Below are positions 28,929-42,887 of a stretch of DNA of 64,000 nucleotides, piece by piece. The notes below the pieces were generated by a model. The model was not told the DNA's origin. It saw only the letters and a program-made list of their open reading frames with translations, and did not search any database. Within the stretch, counting starts at the first letter, position 1. Each line of letters begins with the position of its first letter. The DNA lies in the NCBI RefSeq assembly GCF_021018805.1, contig NC_086258.1:6487081-6551080 (forward strand). The letters run 5' to 3'. The position numbers and the translations under genes are program-made. The stretch comes from Prinia subflava (taxonomy: Eukaryota; Chordata; Aves; Passeriformes; Cisticolidae).

Positions 28929-31900
28929 ATTTTGAAATGATGCTCCCACAGTTCTAAGAAGCTTTTCATCAAGATTTTCCTACTTCTCTAGGAAGGAGAA
29001 AGCCAGTTTATCTCCCTCTCTTTCTATTACTCACTTGTTTTGACTGGTATTATCACTCTTCCTGATTTTTTTTTTCCTGTTTCCATGATCTCTCTGCCTC
29101 TTTGATTTCCTGCAAACCTAGTAGAGCTTATGGATCGGTTTCAAAGCCATCAAATACAGATCTCCTGTGCTCCTCACAGGAGGGCCAATGTTCAGGCCAC
29201 AATACCTGACGGTGTCACATTGCCCAGTCCTGTCCCTGCTGAGATGTGCAGCTGCAGCTCCCCTCTCTGCCCTTTTGTTTGACTCCTCCATAAAAGCAAG
29301 TTGATTATTTCAACTTCTAATAGTTATACCCGTGTCCTGTGGACAGGCTAATACCATGTATCTGTACAGGCTTCCATTATCTCTTCATTCATAGTGCAGA
29401 AAATGTGAAGAAATGGGTTTTTTTTCCTGTCATTCTGTAGTGCTTTGGTTTAGTAACTGGTTTGAGGCCCTGTTTGCTGTTTGAACTACTCCATTTGGGT
29501 TTCTAGTGTTTTTTGAAAACATGCCATCAGAACAGCATAGTCAAGTGTTTCCAAACTTTCCCAATTACGTAGAGAATAATCACTGTGCCAGAACCACCAG
29601 GCATCTTTCTTATCATACATGTGTTTTTTTGCTTTCATTACAGTCTTGCTGAAAGACAGCATTTAGGCAAACATTCCTCTTTGTGTTTCCTGGGATGGGC
29701 TGTCAGTTTGTTAGGCTTCCAGCAGTCCTGTTTATTCACGTGTGTCTTTGGAAGAGTTGCGACACAGCAGGCCCATTTTGCCTTTGTTCACTGCTAAACA
29801 ATTAGAAAATAATTTATGGCTTTGCTTTTGCTTTTGAGTCTCCTAAGAAAATGATGGCATATTCTTACCCCAAGAGCTACAGCGCTGAGCCCTTTGCATG
29901 AGAGAGAAGCTGTTCCTCATCTGTGTTGGCACAGCATTGGGGCACTCTGCTGATGATTGGGCCATTTGGCTGTTACTTAGAATTAAATGAATAATGAATT
30001 TTCCCATTCATCCAGAACCGGGTAAGTGTTAGAAGTGATGTATATGTTAGATCCCTGCCTGGGAGCAGCAGTGTGACTGAGGAATTGAATGCAGTTCAGG
30101 CAGGCTGGAGTATCCATGAGTGTGTGGGATCATTAGTACTTCAGGGTCCATCTGCCCCTCACTAGCAGGCAGTTGCGTCTAAAAAGCAACTGAGGTTTTA
30201 TCCTAATCCAGGAAAACATTTGTGTTGGGTGTCTGGAATTAGCACCTGGGTTTATTGATCATTTAATAGCGCTGTCTTTGGCTGTTTAACCTGTTGAAGG
30301 TTAATTTAAAAAAGGAATGGCCAGCATAGGGACCTGATTGTTAATCTGGGTATGACTGCATAGAAGTAAGTTCTTTATGCACTGAAATTGGTTTATAAGC
30401 CTTTTCTAGATTGCTTTCCCTCCGCCCCCTGCTCTGTGCCTGGCATTTTTTTCCCAGCTTGACATAAATATTTGGCTAAGGCTAAAGGGATGAACAGAAT
30501 TACATACTATCAGCAGAATTAGAGGGGGAAAAAAGGTTATTCTGCCAATCACATCATGCGCTGGGTAGAGCAAGGCCTTGACTTAATGCATCTTATTGTA
30601 TTTGGCATATGCTAAGCAGGATGAGGATCCAGTGGGTGCAGGTCATCGCCCACTGCCAGTTTCCCAGGCTTTGGGAGAGCCTCCATCCAGGAGTTTCAGG
30701 GCTGGAACGAGCGGCATGTGTCGGTACCCGCTCTGCAATGTGACCTCTGCTGCATTCCCCGGGCTCATTCCTGGCATAACTTGGCTTCTCCATCCCCACC
30801 CCCTGTCCTGGCTGGTTCATGGTCAGGCTGGAGAACCATGGTAACCCCAGAGCAGAGCTGAGGCCTGCTGAACTGTGTGCCTGGAGCCCAGCTCGGGGTC
30901 TGAGCCCTCCAGGGCACAGCAGGAACGCTGTGACAGGAGGGGATGGCACCTGGAAAAGACTCATCCTGTGACTGATGGCTGTCCCAGCAACACAGCCAAG
31001 CTTTTGTCATCTGCAGTCTTTACCATGCAAAGATACTTAACCTTGTTAAGGGTAGGGTAACCTCTTCCAAAGTAATTTAAACAGAAAAAGAAATCTGTAA
31101 TGCTGGAGTAAGGGTAAATTACTGGGTTATGTGTTTGTACGTGTGACCTTTGGATTATAGCAAAGTGTCTAACAGGCAAGACCTTTTGCCTTGGGTTTTC
31201 TTCTAGAGTGTGCTCATCAGCCTGAGAACAGCTGCTGGTACGAGATATAATTAAGGTTTAATTGGAGATGTCCATTAGGAGAATAGAGTGAGGAACACTG
31301 GGAGAAAATAAAGAGAATAAACTGTGAAGGTTGAAAAGAAGAAGAAAGTTTAAAGAATACTAAACTGAGAAATGGGAGCTGAGGCAATATTGGTGCAACG
31401 GAGGAGGAAAAGAAAGGGCTGAGGAGCCACACTGGAGCCAGAGGGCATTAGAACAGCTGAGCTGGAAGAGCAGATCTCTGAAGCACAATTGCCTGAATTA
31501 TTCTGGGATGAAAGAGAAGAGGAGCTGAGGAACATCAGGCCATGAATTTGAAGAGCTTGGAAGTGAAAGTAAGTGGGTTTTAGATGGCAGAAGTATAAAT
31601 GTTGAAGGGCAGGAGGCCTATTGGGGTGAAAGGATGGAGTGGAAGGTCTTTTGCTGGAGGGCCCTGCAGTTCTTGGAGAATGGATTGTAATGGTTCTGCC
31701 CCAGTGGAGGGGAGTGGGTGTTGAATTACTAGCAAAATGCCTTTTCTTCAAAATATCATTGTTAATCTCTCTTAGCGTCAGTGCTGTGTTCAAACAGGAG
31801 TTTACAGCCCTTGCTTTTGCCTTGCCAGTGTTTCTGAGGGGGTGTTTATGTCAAGCACATTGGCAGTGGCACAAGGGAGGTGAATTGCTCTTCCTGTGGT

Positions 31901-33409
31901 TGGTGTCCCTGGTGCTGCTCTGGGGCAGCACCACCAAATTTCACTAATCAAAAGCTCTGCAGCCAATCCAGAGCCCTGCTTAGCAGAGTTTATCCTGGTG
32001 GAATTGTAGGGGTAGAGAAGATCCCAAGGTGTACTCCCTACCTTCCTTGTGCCTCTGCAGGATCCAGAGGCATCAGGGAATGCACTGGATTGTCCCTGGC
32101 TGTGCAGGGAGTCCAGACTGGGATGAATTGAAGGCTGATGGCCATTATGGATTGCCTGGGATGTTTCACCCTATAAATTCTAGCCAAAATGAAAATAGTG
32201 CCTTTAAACAAAATATTTAGGCAGGCTCTATTTAAACATCCCCTACAGTTTCCTTTCTTTTATATTTCTTGCCTAAGTAAGTTTGAAATTCTGCTATTGA
32301 AAATGGAATACTCCACATTGGCAGTTTCCACTGAATTTTCTAAATGTGAGCATGTGAACTCAGTGCCTTCAGATTTTCATCGCGCCCTTTAGCAGGGTTG
32401 CTTCAAGCTCTTTATGGAGGGAAGTGCCTTTTCCTAAGAACCAGGGAATGTTTGAAATGTTGAGAACAGATTTAGTATCTTTTGATGAGAAGGTTAGTCT
32501 GGTGCTTAGAGCAAAGTCCTGGGAGCTGTAAAAGTGCAGGGCTATTACGCCAGTGGAGCCAACTGACTTTCCTCTCTGTATGACCTCCAGCAAGTCCTCA
32601 GACCTCTTTGCATATCATTCAACCCAGCTGGAAAACCTAAGTAAACAGCAGGAACCTTGCTCCAAGCCAGAAGCCTCAACTGACTGAGTTATTCTGGGGA
32701 AATGGAATAAGTCGTGAATTAGAATCAGGTAAACAACATGTAGATTGGATTGCTTTAAAGAGAAAATAATTTTGTAAATGTCCAAAACCACTTCAATTTG
32801 GCTTAGTTTGAATGGGTGGAGTAATTGCTTTGTCCTACTTTACAGTAAAGGGCAAAAAAAAAAATCTACTTAGAGTTTCTGTTTTCCTCAGACTGTTTAC
32901 AGAGTCTGTAGAAATAGAGTTAATCAATATTTCTATTAGACACATCTTTGGGCCCTATGCCACATGCACACATTTTTAAAGCCTTCAATCTTGTATCATT
33001 TATGGAGACGGTATTGTCAGAAATAGTACTGTAAATAATTTATTCTGCTGCCAGTGCTTTTCTAAAGGTCTCTAGGCATGAGGCAAGATTTCCTCCAGGA
33101 GCCGTAAAGCTTCCAGATCAGTTTGCTATGGCAGAAGGATTTATTTTTTTGAGAGAGACAAGAAGGATGGTGGAAATGATGCGTATTTTAGGGAGTGGCC
33201 GGTGACTTTCTTTTGCATCATTTTTAGGATCTAGAGTAGAGCAATTAGTGAAGTGGAATCATTGTTTTGTGGGTTCTGTGGGTTCCTTGATGCTCCCAAC
33301 CTCCTGCATCCGCAGGTGTCCCTGTTTTGTGTCGATGCCCTGCAGTGTGGGTCTGGTGGGTTCCCTGTGGCTGTGCCTGGTGCTGGCAGCAGCAAAGGGC
33401 AGCTAAATG

Positions 33410-33663
33410 GACCTGTTTTCTGCCCTGGCACTCAGGTGTTTATATAGACCTGTTTTCAGCCCTGGCACTCAGGTGTTTATATAGACCTGTTTTCTGCCCT
33501 GGCACTCGGGTGTTATATAGACCTGTTTTCAGCCCTGGCACTCAGGTGTTTATATAGACCTGTTTTCAACCCTGGCACATGGGTATCTACATCACCCTGT
33601 TTTCAACCCTGGCACTCAGGTGTCTACATCTCCCTGTTTTCAGCCCTGGCACACAGGTGTGTT
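33410..33663. repeat. Minisatellite, about 7 units of 37 bp
   Basis: Units start near 33410, 33447, 33484, 33520, 33557, 33594 and 33631. The core is GACCTGTTTTCAGCCCTGGC followed by ACTCAGGTGTTTATATA. The third unit is 36 bp. The last three units are diverged, with TATCTACATC or TGTCTACATC in place of TGTTTATATA. The frame that can be read across it is an artefact of the repeat. It lies in ABL1 intron 1. Confidence 0.92.
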
Positions 33664-34214
33664 GTGCTCTAACAAATACCAGGCTGCAGCCTGGCAGGCT
33701 GTGGTTTTCCCTGCACTGCACAGTTACACCAGCAGCGCAGAGACTCCAGTTTGCAGATTTGATGTTTTCCTCTCTCGGGTGATGCTGTTTTAACTACACT
33801 GTCAGCTGCAGAGGAAATGTGGCACTGTCTTCCCTTTGTACTGTTCAGAGCAATTCCTTCATGGGCAGCTGGTGAATCCAGGCCCATTGCAGCTGGGCAC
33901 GCCAGCTTGGAACAGAGGATGGAAATCTGTCAAACTTGTGTAACTTCTGAGAGACAGGAAACTTTGTTGATTGAAGAGAAAACCCTGTAGCAGGCCTAAG
34001 TCAACATCAGCTGTGTGCTGGGAGGCTTGGAAGAAAGTCACTACCTCCAATTTACTCTTGAAAATCTTCCCAGGTCTTTAACACTGTTCTGGATTTCTGG
34101 GTAATGAATAGAGAGTGCAAAGAAAATTCCATTCCAGGTTTACTCCCTGAATAAACTAGAAGACAAGTTTCTAACAGGAAAGCAGGCACAGGTAGCCTGA
34201 ATTATCTCCAAGCT
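33664..34214 (+). other. ABL1: ABL1 first intron, no gene seen
   Basis: Unremarkable intronic sequence between the 37-bp minisatellite and a CR1 3' end. No exon or known repeat was recognised. Confidence 0.6.
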
Positions 34215-34276
34215 TCAGGGCTTGATGACCCTTATGGGTCCCTTCCAATTCAGAATATTCTGTGATTCTGTGATTT
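34215..34276 (+). mobile_element. CR1 LINE 3' terminal fragment
   Basis: It contains 'TTGATGACCCTTATGGGTCC', 'CTTCCAATTCAGAATATTCT' and a terminal tandem ATTCTGTGATTCTGTGAT, the classic CR1 3' end. Only the last 60 bases or so are recognisable. Confidence 0.85.
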
Positions 34277-36308
34277 ACTGCAAGTTCAGACCCAGAGAGC
34301 TGATGTAGCTTTAATGATGGTGCATCAAAGCTCTTTCTAAAGCAATGACAGCAATTGTCAAGAGACTACTTGAGTATCACATGCTCCATCATTGTGCTCT
34401 GATGGTCTCTGCTCTCTGGATATAATCTGTATATAAGCAGTAACCCACAAAGATTGGTTGTTGTTGTTGATGTAAATCTTGGTGGTTCCTGGCAATGCCC
34501 TTCCCTGTCTTTCCTCACCTTCAGTTACATGCAGAGAAATGGACATCTTCAAATGAATTAAGATGATAAGCAACTTAAAAGAGAAACTGTGGCATTTTGC
34601 TTGGAGGAGTAACAAAAAGGACAGCCTGGCTACTGTTTTAGTGCAGATGGCTACTTACAGGTATGGGATGAAACAAATCGATCCTGTACTTCCTATATGG
34701 ATCACAATGTGCCTGATCCAGCTGAGGAGGCTCCCATCCCTGTGGGTGCAATGGTAATGCAGTTTGCTAACAGCTTCACCAGCCAGGCTCCAGCTTGATT
34801 AATAGATGAATCCTCAAATGCCTGCTTTGCGTAGATGTATGTACTCCTAAAAACTGCCTTTTTGTAGAGCTTTGGGAAAACACTAAGTATAATAGTTAAA
34901 AATAACTTGTATCACTTCATGTCAGGTATAAAACATTGCATTTTGACTCAGACTGCAGATTAAAGTGGGATGCTGTGTCTTTCCTTCTTTTTGTTTTACA
35001 GCCCCCAAGGTGGCTGTTTCACATGAAACAGTGTCATCAGGCTTTGTTGTCAGTGATTTTTGTGCTTCAAAGGAAAGGATCAGAAACTGAATCTACCAGT
35101 TCTTACACTGACAGAACAAACCTCGCAGTATTTGAAGTTACCTTCTGAGATAATTTTTCTTTTTCCATGGCTTATTTTGGTTTAGTTGCACGATCTATCC
35201 CGACATTTCCCTCGGTGTGCTGGGATGTCTTGGGACGGTGGATTTTTGGTTGTCTTGCTCCAGCTGATGGTGTGTTTGCAGCTCTGCTGACCTCGTGCAG
35301 CCATTCGGAGCTCTGCCACTTGGTGACAGTCTTTTAAAATAAAATCATCACCACTGAAGGGAAGGTTTGAGCTTTAGTGTGACCAGTGTGTGTTTGTCCA
35401 CAGCAAATCTCAGAGTAAAGAAGGCTGGGATTTAAGTACAGTGCAGGGATTCAGCTCCTCAATGCCAGTTTGCTCTAAATACCAGGTTATCACTTCTCAT
35501 TAAATCACTTCCTGGAATATCACCTGCTGGTAGGACTTTTTTTTTGTGGCAGTAAATGGCAGGTCTCCATCACTGCAATGTGTCTCAGGTTGTCACCAGG
35601 GGTGACACATATCCACAAATTCACACCTTGTGAGAGCCTCTTAAAGGCTGTTCATCTTTCCCTGGAAAGGCACAATCCTGGTGCTGGTGAGGTTTTTTGC
35701 TAATTTATTCTAGACAGTGAATCTGTTAACTGGACTTTTTTCAAGTGAAGAAAATATGTTTCAGACAGGTTTCCTGTGTAGTGTCTGCGTGGTAGCTGGT
35801 TCATACCTAATAACTTGCAGCCAAATTTAATCCAGGAATAGAGGGACAAGCAGGGAAAGCTGTGTCAATCTTCCTGTCAATAGTAGAAGCTGGTCAGACA
35901 AGTAGCTTTTTTTTTATGTTGTACTGGACTAACCACAGAATATCTTCATTGAATCATTCCACTTCATCTTCTCTTTCCATTCAAATCTGGTAAAATTCTC
36001 ACAGAAAGTCAGAGCAGTAGAATAAAATAAAAAATTAGGCTTGCTCTTTTTGTGCTGCTCTATGGCAACACTTTGCCTGTTGAAACATTCATGAACCCAT
36101 CTAGTATTAAGATATTTTAGTGGATTTCATGCTGCTGGTGCCAGGAGAACCTTTCTAGTCCTGAAGCAAATCAGTAATCTCAAGAATTCAGGATCAATTT
36201 TCTTGGGTTCTCAAATCTGGTGTGCTGCAAAGTGAGATAATTTGTGTTGTGTTCAGTTCATTGCAGAATTGTGAAGGTACCAAGTAAAGTCAAAGCACTA
36301 GTGCTTTT
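34277..36308 (+). other. ABL1: ABL1 first intron, no gene seen
   Basis: AT-rich intronic DNA between two CR1 ends. A (TTG)n-like stretch occurs near 34458-34470. No coding region or RNA gene is supported. Confidence 0.65.
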
Positions 36309-36410
36309 CACAGAATTATGGAATTGTTGAGGTTGGAAAAGCCGTCCAAGATCAAGTGCAACTGTTAACCCTGCGCTGCCAAGGCCACAACTAAACCATG
36401 TCCCTTTTAG
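36309..36410 (-). mobile_element. CR1 LINE 3' fragment
   Basis: Reverse-complement CR1 3' end: 'CACAGAATTATGGAATTGTT', 'GAGGTTGGAAAAGCCGTCCA', then the 'CTGCCAAGGCCACAACTAAA' and 'CCATGTCCCTTTTAG' blocks. About 100 bp is recognisable, in antisense orientation to ABL1. Confidence 0.85.
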
Positions 36411-36996
36411 TGGTTCTTTTATTAATTGGCAGCTGTATCCCAGGATTATAAAACAGACAGAAAGAAAACCTGGTAAAGGCCAATTTCCTCTAGAATAAAC
36501 TCACTTAATGGGGTTGCTGAAGGCAACAGAGAGATATTGATATTGGGCCTGCTCCTCACCTAATGCCAACTCTGATTAAAACATTACAGTGGAAGTTTCC
36601 TTGTTGTATTTTGCTTGTTTCTTAAATTCCCAGGGTGGGAACATTGGTGTTACAGAACATGATTTTCCATTTTCAGCATGGTGATACCACAGAGCTGTTT
36701 CTGAGCTGTGTGACTGGGGACTGCAGGTACTTTCACAGCACTGGCTGGGTGAGCAAGACCTCCCTCAGCTCAGGGCAGGTGAGCAGGAGAAATCCAGTTT
36801 CTGGAACCACAACAGCAATCCCCTTATGATTCCATCTAGCTCAGTTCCAGACAAAAAGCCATTCCCAGGACAGCCTCTGAGGGATTCTTGTTTTTGTGCA
36901 TCCTGAGCTGCAGCAGCCTGCCGGGGTGGTGTGGCTGTGTGCTGGCTGTCTGTGACACAGGAGGACAGCAGGCTCTCTAAGCGTCTCTCTGTCTCC

Positions 36997-37059
36997 AGCA
37001 GCAGCAGATCCTCTGTCTGGGCAGAGGATCCTGTCTGCAGTGCTGCCTCAGCTGCTGCT
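36997..37059 (+). other. Stable inverted repeat (foldback) in ABL1 intron
   Basis: A perfect 9-bp inner stem GATCCTCTG/CAGAGGATC (37007-37015 with 37022-37030) closes a 6-base loop. Outside it, AGCAGCAGC (36997-37005) can pair with GCTGCTGCT (37051-37059), or GCAGCA with TGCTGC (37041-37046). It would form in the sense intron RNA. No known microRNA was recognised. Confidence 0.5.
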
Positions 37060-40000
37060 TTCAGACAGCATCAGCTCTCACCTTCTGATTCTTAATGGTG
37101 TAGAGAGGATGGAAGTAGAAGGAGGGAGCAGAAATCTATATTCGCAGTTTTGACATGGCAGCAGTGGTGGAGGTTGGGTTTTATGGTCTGTGTTTAAGGC
37201 AGGGCATGGTTCCCTTCTGTAAATTCTCTGATGCAAAGAGAAACACTCAGAAAATACATTCTTACGGCAGGTGTAGGATGCTTTAGGGTTACCTTGTTAA
37301 GCTCTGAGTTTCCTACACAATACAGTGTATTTCTGGGAGCTCTGGATCAGCAGCACCAAGGGTCTGACCCTCTTTCAGCATGCTGGCACTTTGTTTTGGA
37401 TTGTGTAAGTAATTAGTTTGAGACACATGGCACAGAACCATAGCCAGAGGACAACATACTGGATTATTTAGATAGTTTGATGTGCCAGGGAGATGAATTT
37501 TGACTCCATTCCCTTCAATTTCGCTCATACACTGGAGGAGCAGGGGAGTAGCTTCAGCAGCTCAGAGCTGGCCTGCTCCAGCTGCCCCAGAAGAGCTCTT
37601 GGTTGTGTCAACACTGGAGACTCAACTCTTTTGGAACCCAGATCGTGAAGGATAGCATGAGGCCGTTTTCTCTGAGATCTTTCCCTTTTCTGCAATTCCT
37701 GAAATATGAATCAGCCTTTTTGAAATAGCTGCCATCGTTTTGCAACCAGGGGTGTCCGTGAAGCAGCGCCGCGGCGCTGGCCACGATGACACTGCTTGGC
37801 ACCAGCGGCTGCCAGGTGAGTGAAAGTTGATCTGGAGCTGTGGAGCGAGTGGAAATAATGTGGCCTGGGACATGTGTATGCAATTTGTGCAGATGATTCA
37901 AGTGGGAGCCATGGCAACTGAGATAAACAGAGGGAAAGATACTGGAAAACCAGCAGTGGCTTCGTTTTAATAGCGCAGCCTTGATTCCAGACAGCTCAGA
38001 TGTTTACTAGAAGAGTTCCATCTTCCTGCATCTCTTCCTCCCCACCACCCCCACTGCTCTGCATGCACTTAGTCATGAGATCGGATGGCTGCCTGGATGA
38101 AGCACTGCAGGCCAAATTCCACTCTTCCTACTTGAGCAAAAAAAGCCATTGCCTGTCTTCAAATATGGGCTGCAGAATTTCTCTCCCTGTTTGCACACCC
38201 GTGATTCAAAGCACCCTCATAAAAACTCATCTCAGAGCTTCCCATGGAACAAAATGAGCTTTCTGAAGGCGTTGTGGATTATTTGGCCTAGTGCTGAGCT
38301 TGGGATGTGCTTTTGGTAGAGTTAAAACAGTGGGGCAAGCTCAAAACCTGTGCTGTCTAAAGGTAATTTTAGAATGGAGAGAGTGGAGTGGAGCACACCA
38401 GGATTGAAGCACGGCACTGCCGCTCTTCCTGTGAGTGAAGCTGCCTGATCTGTGGCTGTGGAATAACAAACAGCTCTTGAGAAGATCAAGTCCAACTTCC
38501 ATGCCAGGGCTCCATCGCGTGCTTGGCAGCGGGGCCGTGCTGGTGTGTGGGCTTTGGGCAAGAGAAACCTCAAAGCTGCGAGTGGAAACAACCCAGCGAG
38601 AGCAGCAGGCGCCTCGTGCTGCTCTGCTGGGAGAGCACTGGGAACGGGGACCTGAGTTCTGCCTCCAAGTAAACGATCCCAGCCCGGGGTTGTGTAATCT
38701 GGCAGAGGGCTGCAGTTTGGGTATGCTTATCCCAAATCCACCCCCCTGGGGAGCTGCTGGTGATTCACCTCTCTGCATCATAATTCCTGACGCTTTTCTG
38801 GTTGCTGTCCTTAGCGTGTCCTTGGTTCATGGGCTGCCAATCTGGTCTGATTGGAAGAAAAGAGCTTTTGAGCAGTTTCAGAGTTTGCCAATTTCCTACA
38901 CCAATGCATTAATCCCGTGTCAAGACTCTGTGGCTCATTTCTTTCCTCTGTTGCTTTAAGAGTGAACCCGAAGACACAAAAAAATAGAAAAAAAAATTAA
39001 TTAGCTGTAGAAATGTGAAAAATGACCAGTAATTTGATTGTGAGCAAAAGCATTCCTTGCCTTTTTATGCAGTTTTCAGTTCACAGTTTGTAAAACAGAG
39101 TGTGTTTGTCTGTTTAGAAAATCTGCTCTTTTTGTTAAGAACTGGCAGGATCCTCAATCCTGTCTTTCCAAGGCAAATACTAATTAAAAAATCTGTATCT
39201 AAATAAAGTTGTTTGCATATATTAACACTAGATATCTTTTTCACATATGGTTCAACATAAACCTCTCAATTCTGTACAGAGAATGTGAAGCTTTGTATGC
39301 CTCTTTTTTTTTTATGAATGACTGAAAATAAGTATTAAAGCGAGTTTTACAGGTACCCTCCAAGTCCTTATTTTGCAGCAGGAATGGAGCCAGGGCACTG
39401 CTTTTTGAACTCTTGGCCCATGTGAAGCCACTCTGCACTTTTAGCATGTACATGCTCCAGTCCTGCTGCCTGTTCTTCTCCTGGTGGCTCCATATTCTTG
39501 CTCTCAGATATTGCAGTGTTTGTGATAACACCTTACTCTGCAGTGAGAGAAAATGAGTGTTAGGTGCTCCCTGTGAGGCAGGAATCAGGAACCCTCTGCT
39601 AGCAGAAGGCTTTTGCCTTTCTGCTCTAGAGAGTGAAGTGTGAACAGGTTTGTCTTAGACATTCATCTTCCTTAACTTGGCTTGAATAGAATGTGCAGGC
39701 TCTCCAGCAAGGAGGCCTTTTCCCTAGGATGTGTGTTACCAACGTTAGTGGAGATGATAAAACAAGACACTAATCTTTCTCTCTGAATTTGTTCTCCATT
39801 TCATTATTCAGTTTTACATTTTTATGTCACTTCCAGTTCTCTTATCATGGTGAAATCTTTCAGAGTGGATAAAAGCTGAAGGCTACAAGCAGAAACCAGA
39901 ATTTTTCAGCTGCCTTTGCTATCAAGCTGCAAACATCAGTCAGAAGCCCAGTGTTTATTTTTCTTTTGTTACCATTCCTGTATGAAAAAAAAATGTACAT

Positions 40001-42887
40001 GAAAGGGCTGTTTGCTGACTTGCAGTAATTGGGAGAACACAAAGAGCTGAGTGAACGGATTCAGAAGGAAGAGAAACAAGAGTTCAGTCTTGAGTCACGG
40101 AAAATGCTTTTCCCAATCCAGTGGTTTTTGCGTACATCTCTCCCCATGGTGGTTTCAGGTCTCTTCACAGAGTCCACCCACGAGCATGTGTGCTTAACCT
40201 GCTGGAGTGTTGCCTAAACATTCCCTCCTGTGATAGATTTTCTCTTCTTTTACCTGCCTGCCCTTGCTGGGAAGATAGATCTGAGAAACTGGGAATCAGC
40301 TTGGAAAATTTAGTGCAATTTTGAATTTTCAGGGTGCTTTGAAAAGGGTGCAGCTTGAGAGCAGAGGTTTGCTCTCAATAATGGAGCTGGAACTACAATC
40401 CCATGGCAGTAGGGGCAGAGCTGGATGGGTCAGAGGAAGTGATGGATCAGTGCTTGTAGGTGTTCTGTCAGGACCAAAATATTTTCCACAGGATTCAGAA
40501 TGGAAACTTAAGCTTTCCTAGAAGTATTCCCAGGAAGAAGTGCCAGTGATTAATCTGTTTGGAATAAGGATAGGAACTGAAGTTTACCCCCTGCTTCATG
40601 GGGTGATGCCTGCTCAGGAAGAACACCTAATTTCCATGGTTCTTTGGTGGCCACTTTCTGCCTGGAAATGTTTGGAGCCTGTTTTGAAGCTGTGCAGAGG
40701 AGCATGCTTGCGTCATCCAGAAAATGCAGTGAGTCAGTGGAGTCCTGAGGGAGCTGTAACGGCTCAAACAGAAACTTGGAAAATGAAATGGGGATGGATT
40801 TAAAGACACAGCATTTGTGGCTGCTGCTCTGTTTAGTGATGGTCTGCACTCATCAGAGGCATTGGTGAGGAAGGGGTTCAGGAAGGACCTTGCTGCTGTA
40901 AAATACAAGTGGAGCTTTATGAGTGATCCACCAGGGACAGGGTGTGGGACTGGAGGAGGGTGTTAAGCAAGTTCTCCTTGTCATTATACTCAGTAATTTG
41001 GTATTCAGGGAATCTCCATGAATTCTTCATTGATATGTGCATTTTGGGATGTTAATGAATAACTTATGGGGATGGACAGGAAGGAAGGTGGGGGCAGCCT
41101 CTTGCTTTGGCCCCCACTCCTCCTTTTCCTTAACGTTTTCAACCGCCTTCAGATTTGGGATGGTTTCCACAGCATTACGAGCTGTGTGTTGCTGCAGTGC
41201 AGCTGTGTTGGGATTGCTCTTGGCCTAGCTCATCTGGCCCAGGAGATGCCCCAGGTCCTGTCAGCCCAGTGTGGTTTGTAAGGATTTGCCCATGTCCTCG
41301 ATGGGCCGTGTCACCTCCGTGGGGAGGTTTGCTGTCAGTGCTTGCTGCTCTTTCTCTTTGTGTCCACAGCTGGACAAAGTGGATATGGGATTCCTCCTTC
41401 CAAACCCAGCAGTGAGCCACAGCAGGACATTTCAGAGATTAGGTGTACTCTCCTTAAAATGCTTTTGGTTCCTGTCGTGGATGGAATAGCCAAGGTCTGT
41501 CGTGATACTGATGGTGTGTTGGTTGTTTTATTTGAAAGCTTTCAGGGGTGTGAACCACTGTAGTGTTTGGGTGCCTCAAACCCACAGATGAATTCATCTT
41601 TATGGTCTGCTTCTGGAGGACAAAAGTACAAAGACAAGAGGGAAAAGTGGCCTAGCAGTGAAGTCAAAGACAGTGTCTTGTGCTTATGTACTTATATATT
41701 TCCTATTGGTTCTGCTTCAGAATTGAGAGCCTGTTCTCCTCATTTACCTCACCAGCAGAACGAGGCTGTTCCTCCCAGCAGATGTAGTAGAACACAGCAA
41801 AAAATCCTGAAAAATCTCCCCTCCAGGAAGGCTCTTTCCCTGCTGGGACAGAGTAACTTGAGGTGCTGAACTTTGTTGGTTTATCTGAGCAGGACAGGGT
41901 AAGAGGCATCAAAGTGAGCTGGCTCTTTTCACGTAAGATGAACCTCCAGAGTGACTTTTCTGTAAATAAAAGAATGTGTTTCTGGAGAGCCAAGAATGAA
42001 GAAAAATGAGAAAACGTAGCTATTCCCATTCATTTGGATATTTTTGAGCAGGGGCAGCTCAGTCCCTGGGCTCCCCCAGAGCTATTCTGACACTTTATTA
42101 TCAAGAATATAAAAGCATTTTGTGACTGTGATGTGTATTCACCTCAGCACTGCAGTTTAGCTGTTTTATTCAGACCAGGAAAGCTTCATTAGTTCATGTT
42201 GATTGAAGACTGATATGGTCCCCAGCCATCCTAATGCAAATTGATGACTCATTTATATCTTTGGAGTTGAATTTAAATATCTGTAAAACTTTAGACTTAG
42301 GCAAGTAATTGCATTACAGTTTTGTGGCTTCTGTGAAAAATCTATCTTTTTACACCCAAGGCCGTATTTCAAACCTGTGACCTCATTCCTATAAAGCAAA
42401 GCTATTTCATTACATCATAGCTGTGCAATTTTCCTTCTGATAACTGGCATATACATTTATGTTGGATCCATTAAATACTTGCCCACCTAAAGAGCTGGCA
42501 GGCATGAACATGTTAACGTGTAAATATTAATTAAAAAACCCAGAAATTGGTATTCTTTTGGTCTTCTTGCTGGCAGTTTTCTTGAAAACAAATGAATTGT
42601 AGTTTTCCCTTCCATCATCATCTTTCTTGGTTTCCAGAAGAAATGATTAATGAGCTTTAGCCTTTGCAGCTGCAAAATTTGATTGCAGTCTGACTTCACT
42701 AGTGATGAATACGGAAATATTTCTGCAGTTAACTGGATGTTATCAAATCCATAGCAGGTGACTAAGACCATACTCAGATGTAGCTGTTGCAATGAGCAGG
42801 ATCTTTGAGGACAGGTTTCCCTCCATGGCACTTTACCCCTTTGTATAGTGATACCAGTTCACACTTTATATTAAATAAATACTTGAC

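Larger units (their letters stand above)
14701..33409 (+). other. ABL1: ABL1 first intron, middle part, no gene seen
   Basis: About 18.7 kb without a supportable exon or RNA gene. Visible items are simple tracts ((TAAT)n at about 18417-18435, A20 at 26012-26031, TC-rich at about 27090), a strong reverse CTCF-like motif at 28913-28928, and AT-rich blocks with homeodomain-, octamer- and GATA-like sites at about 24880-25040, 26500-26760 and 27180-27530 that could be conserved noncoding elements. The longest frames, such as 22673-23239, show no domain and are rich in Leu/Phe/Cys from T-rich DNA. Confidence 0.7.
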
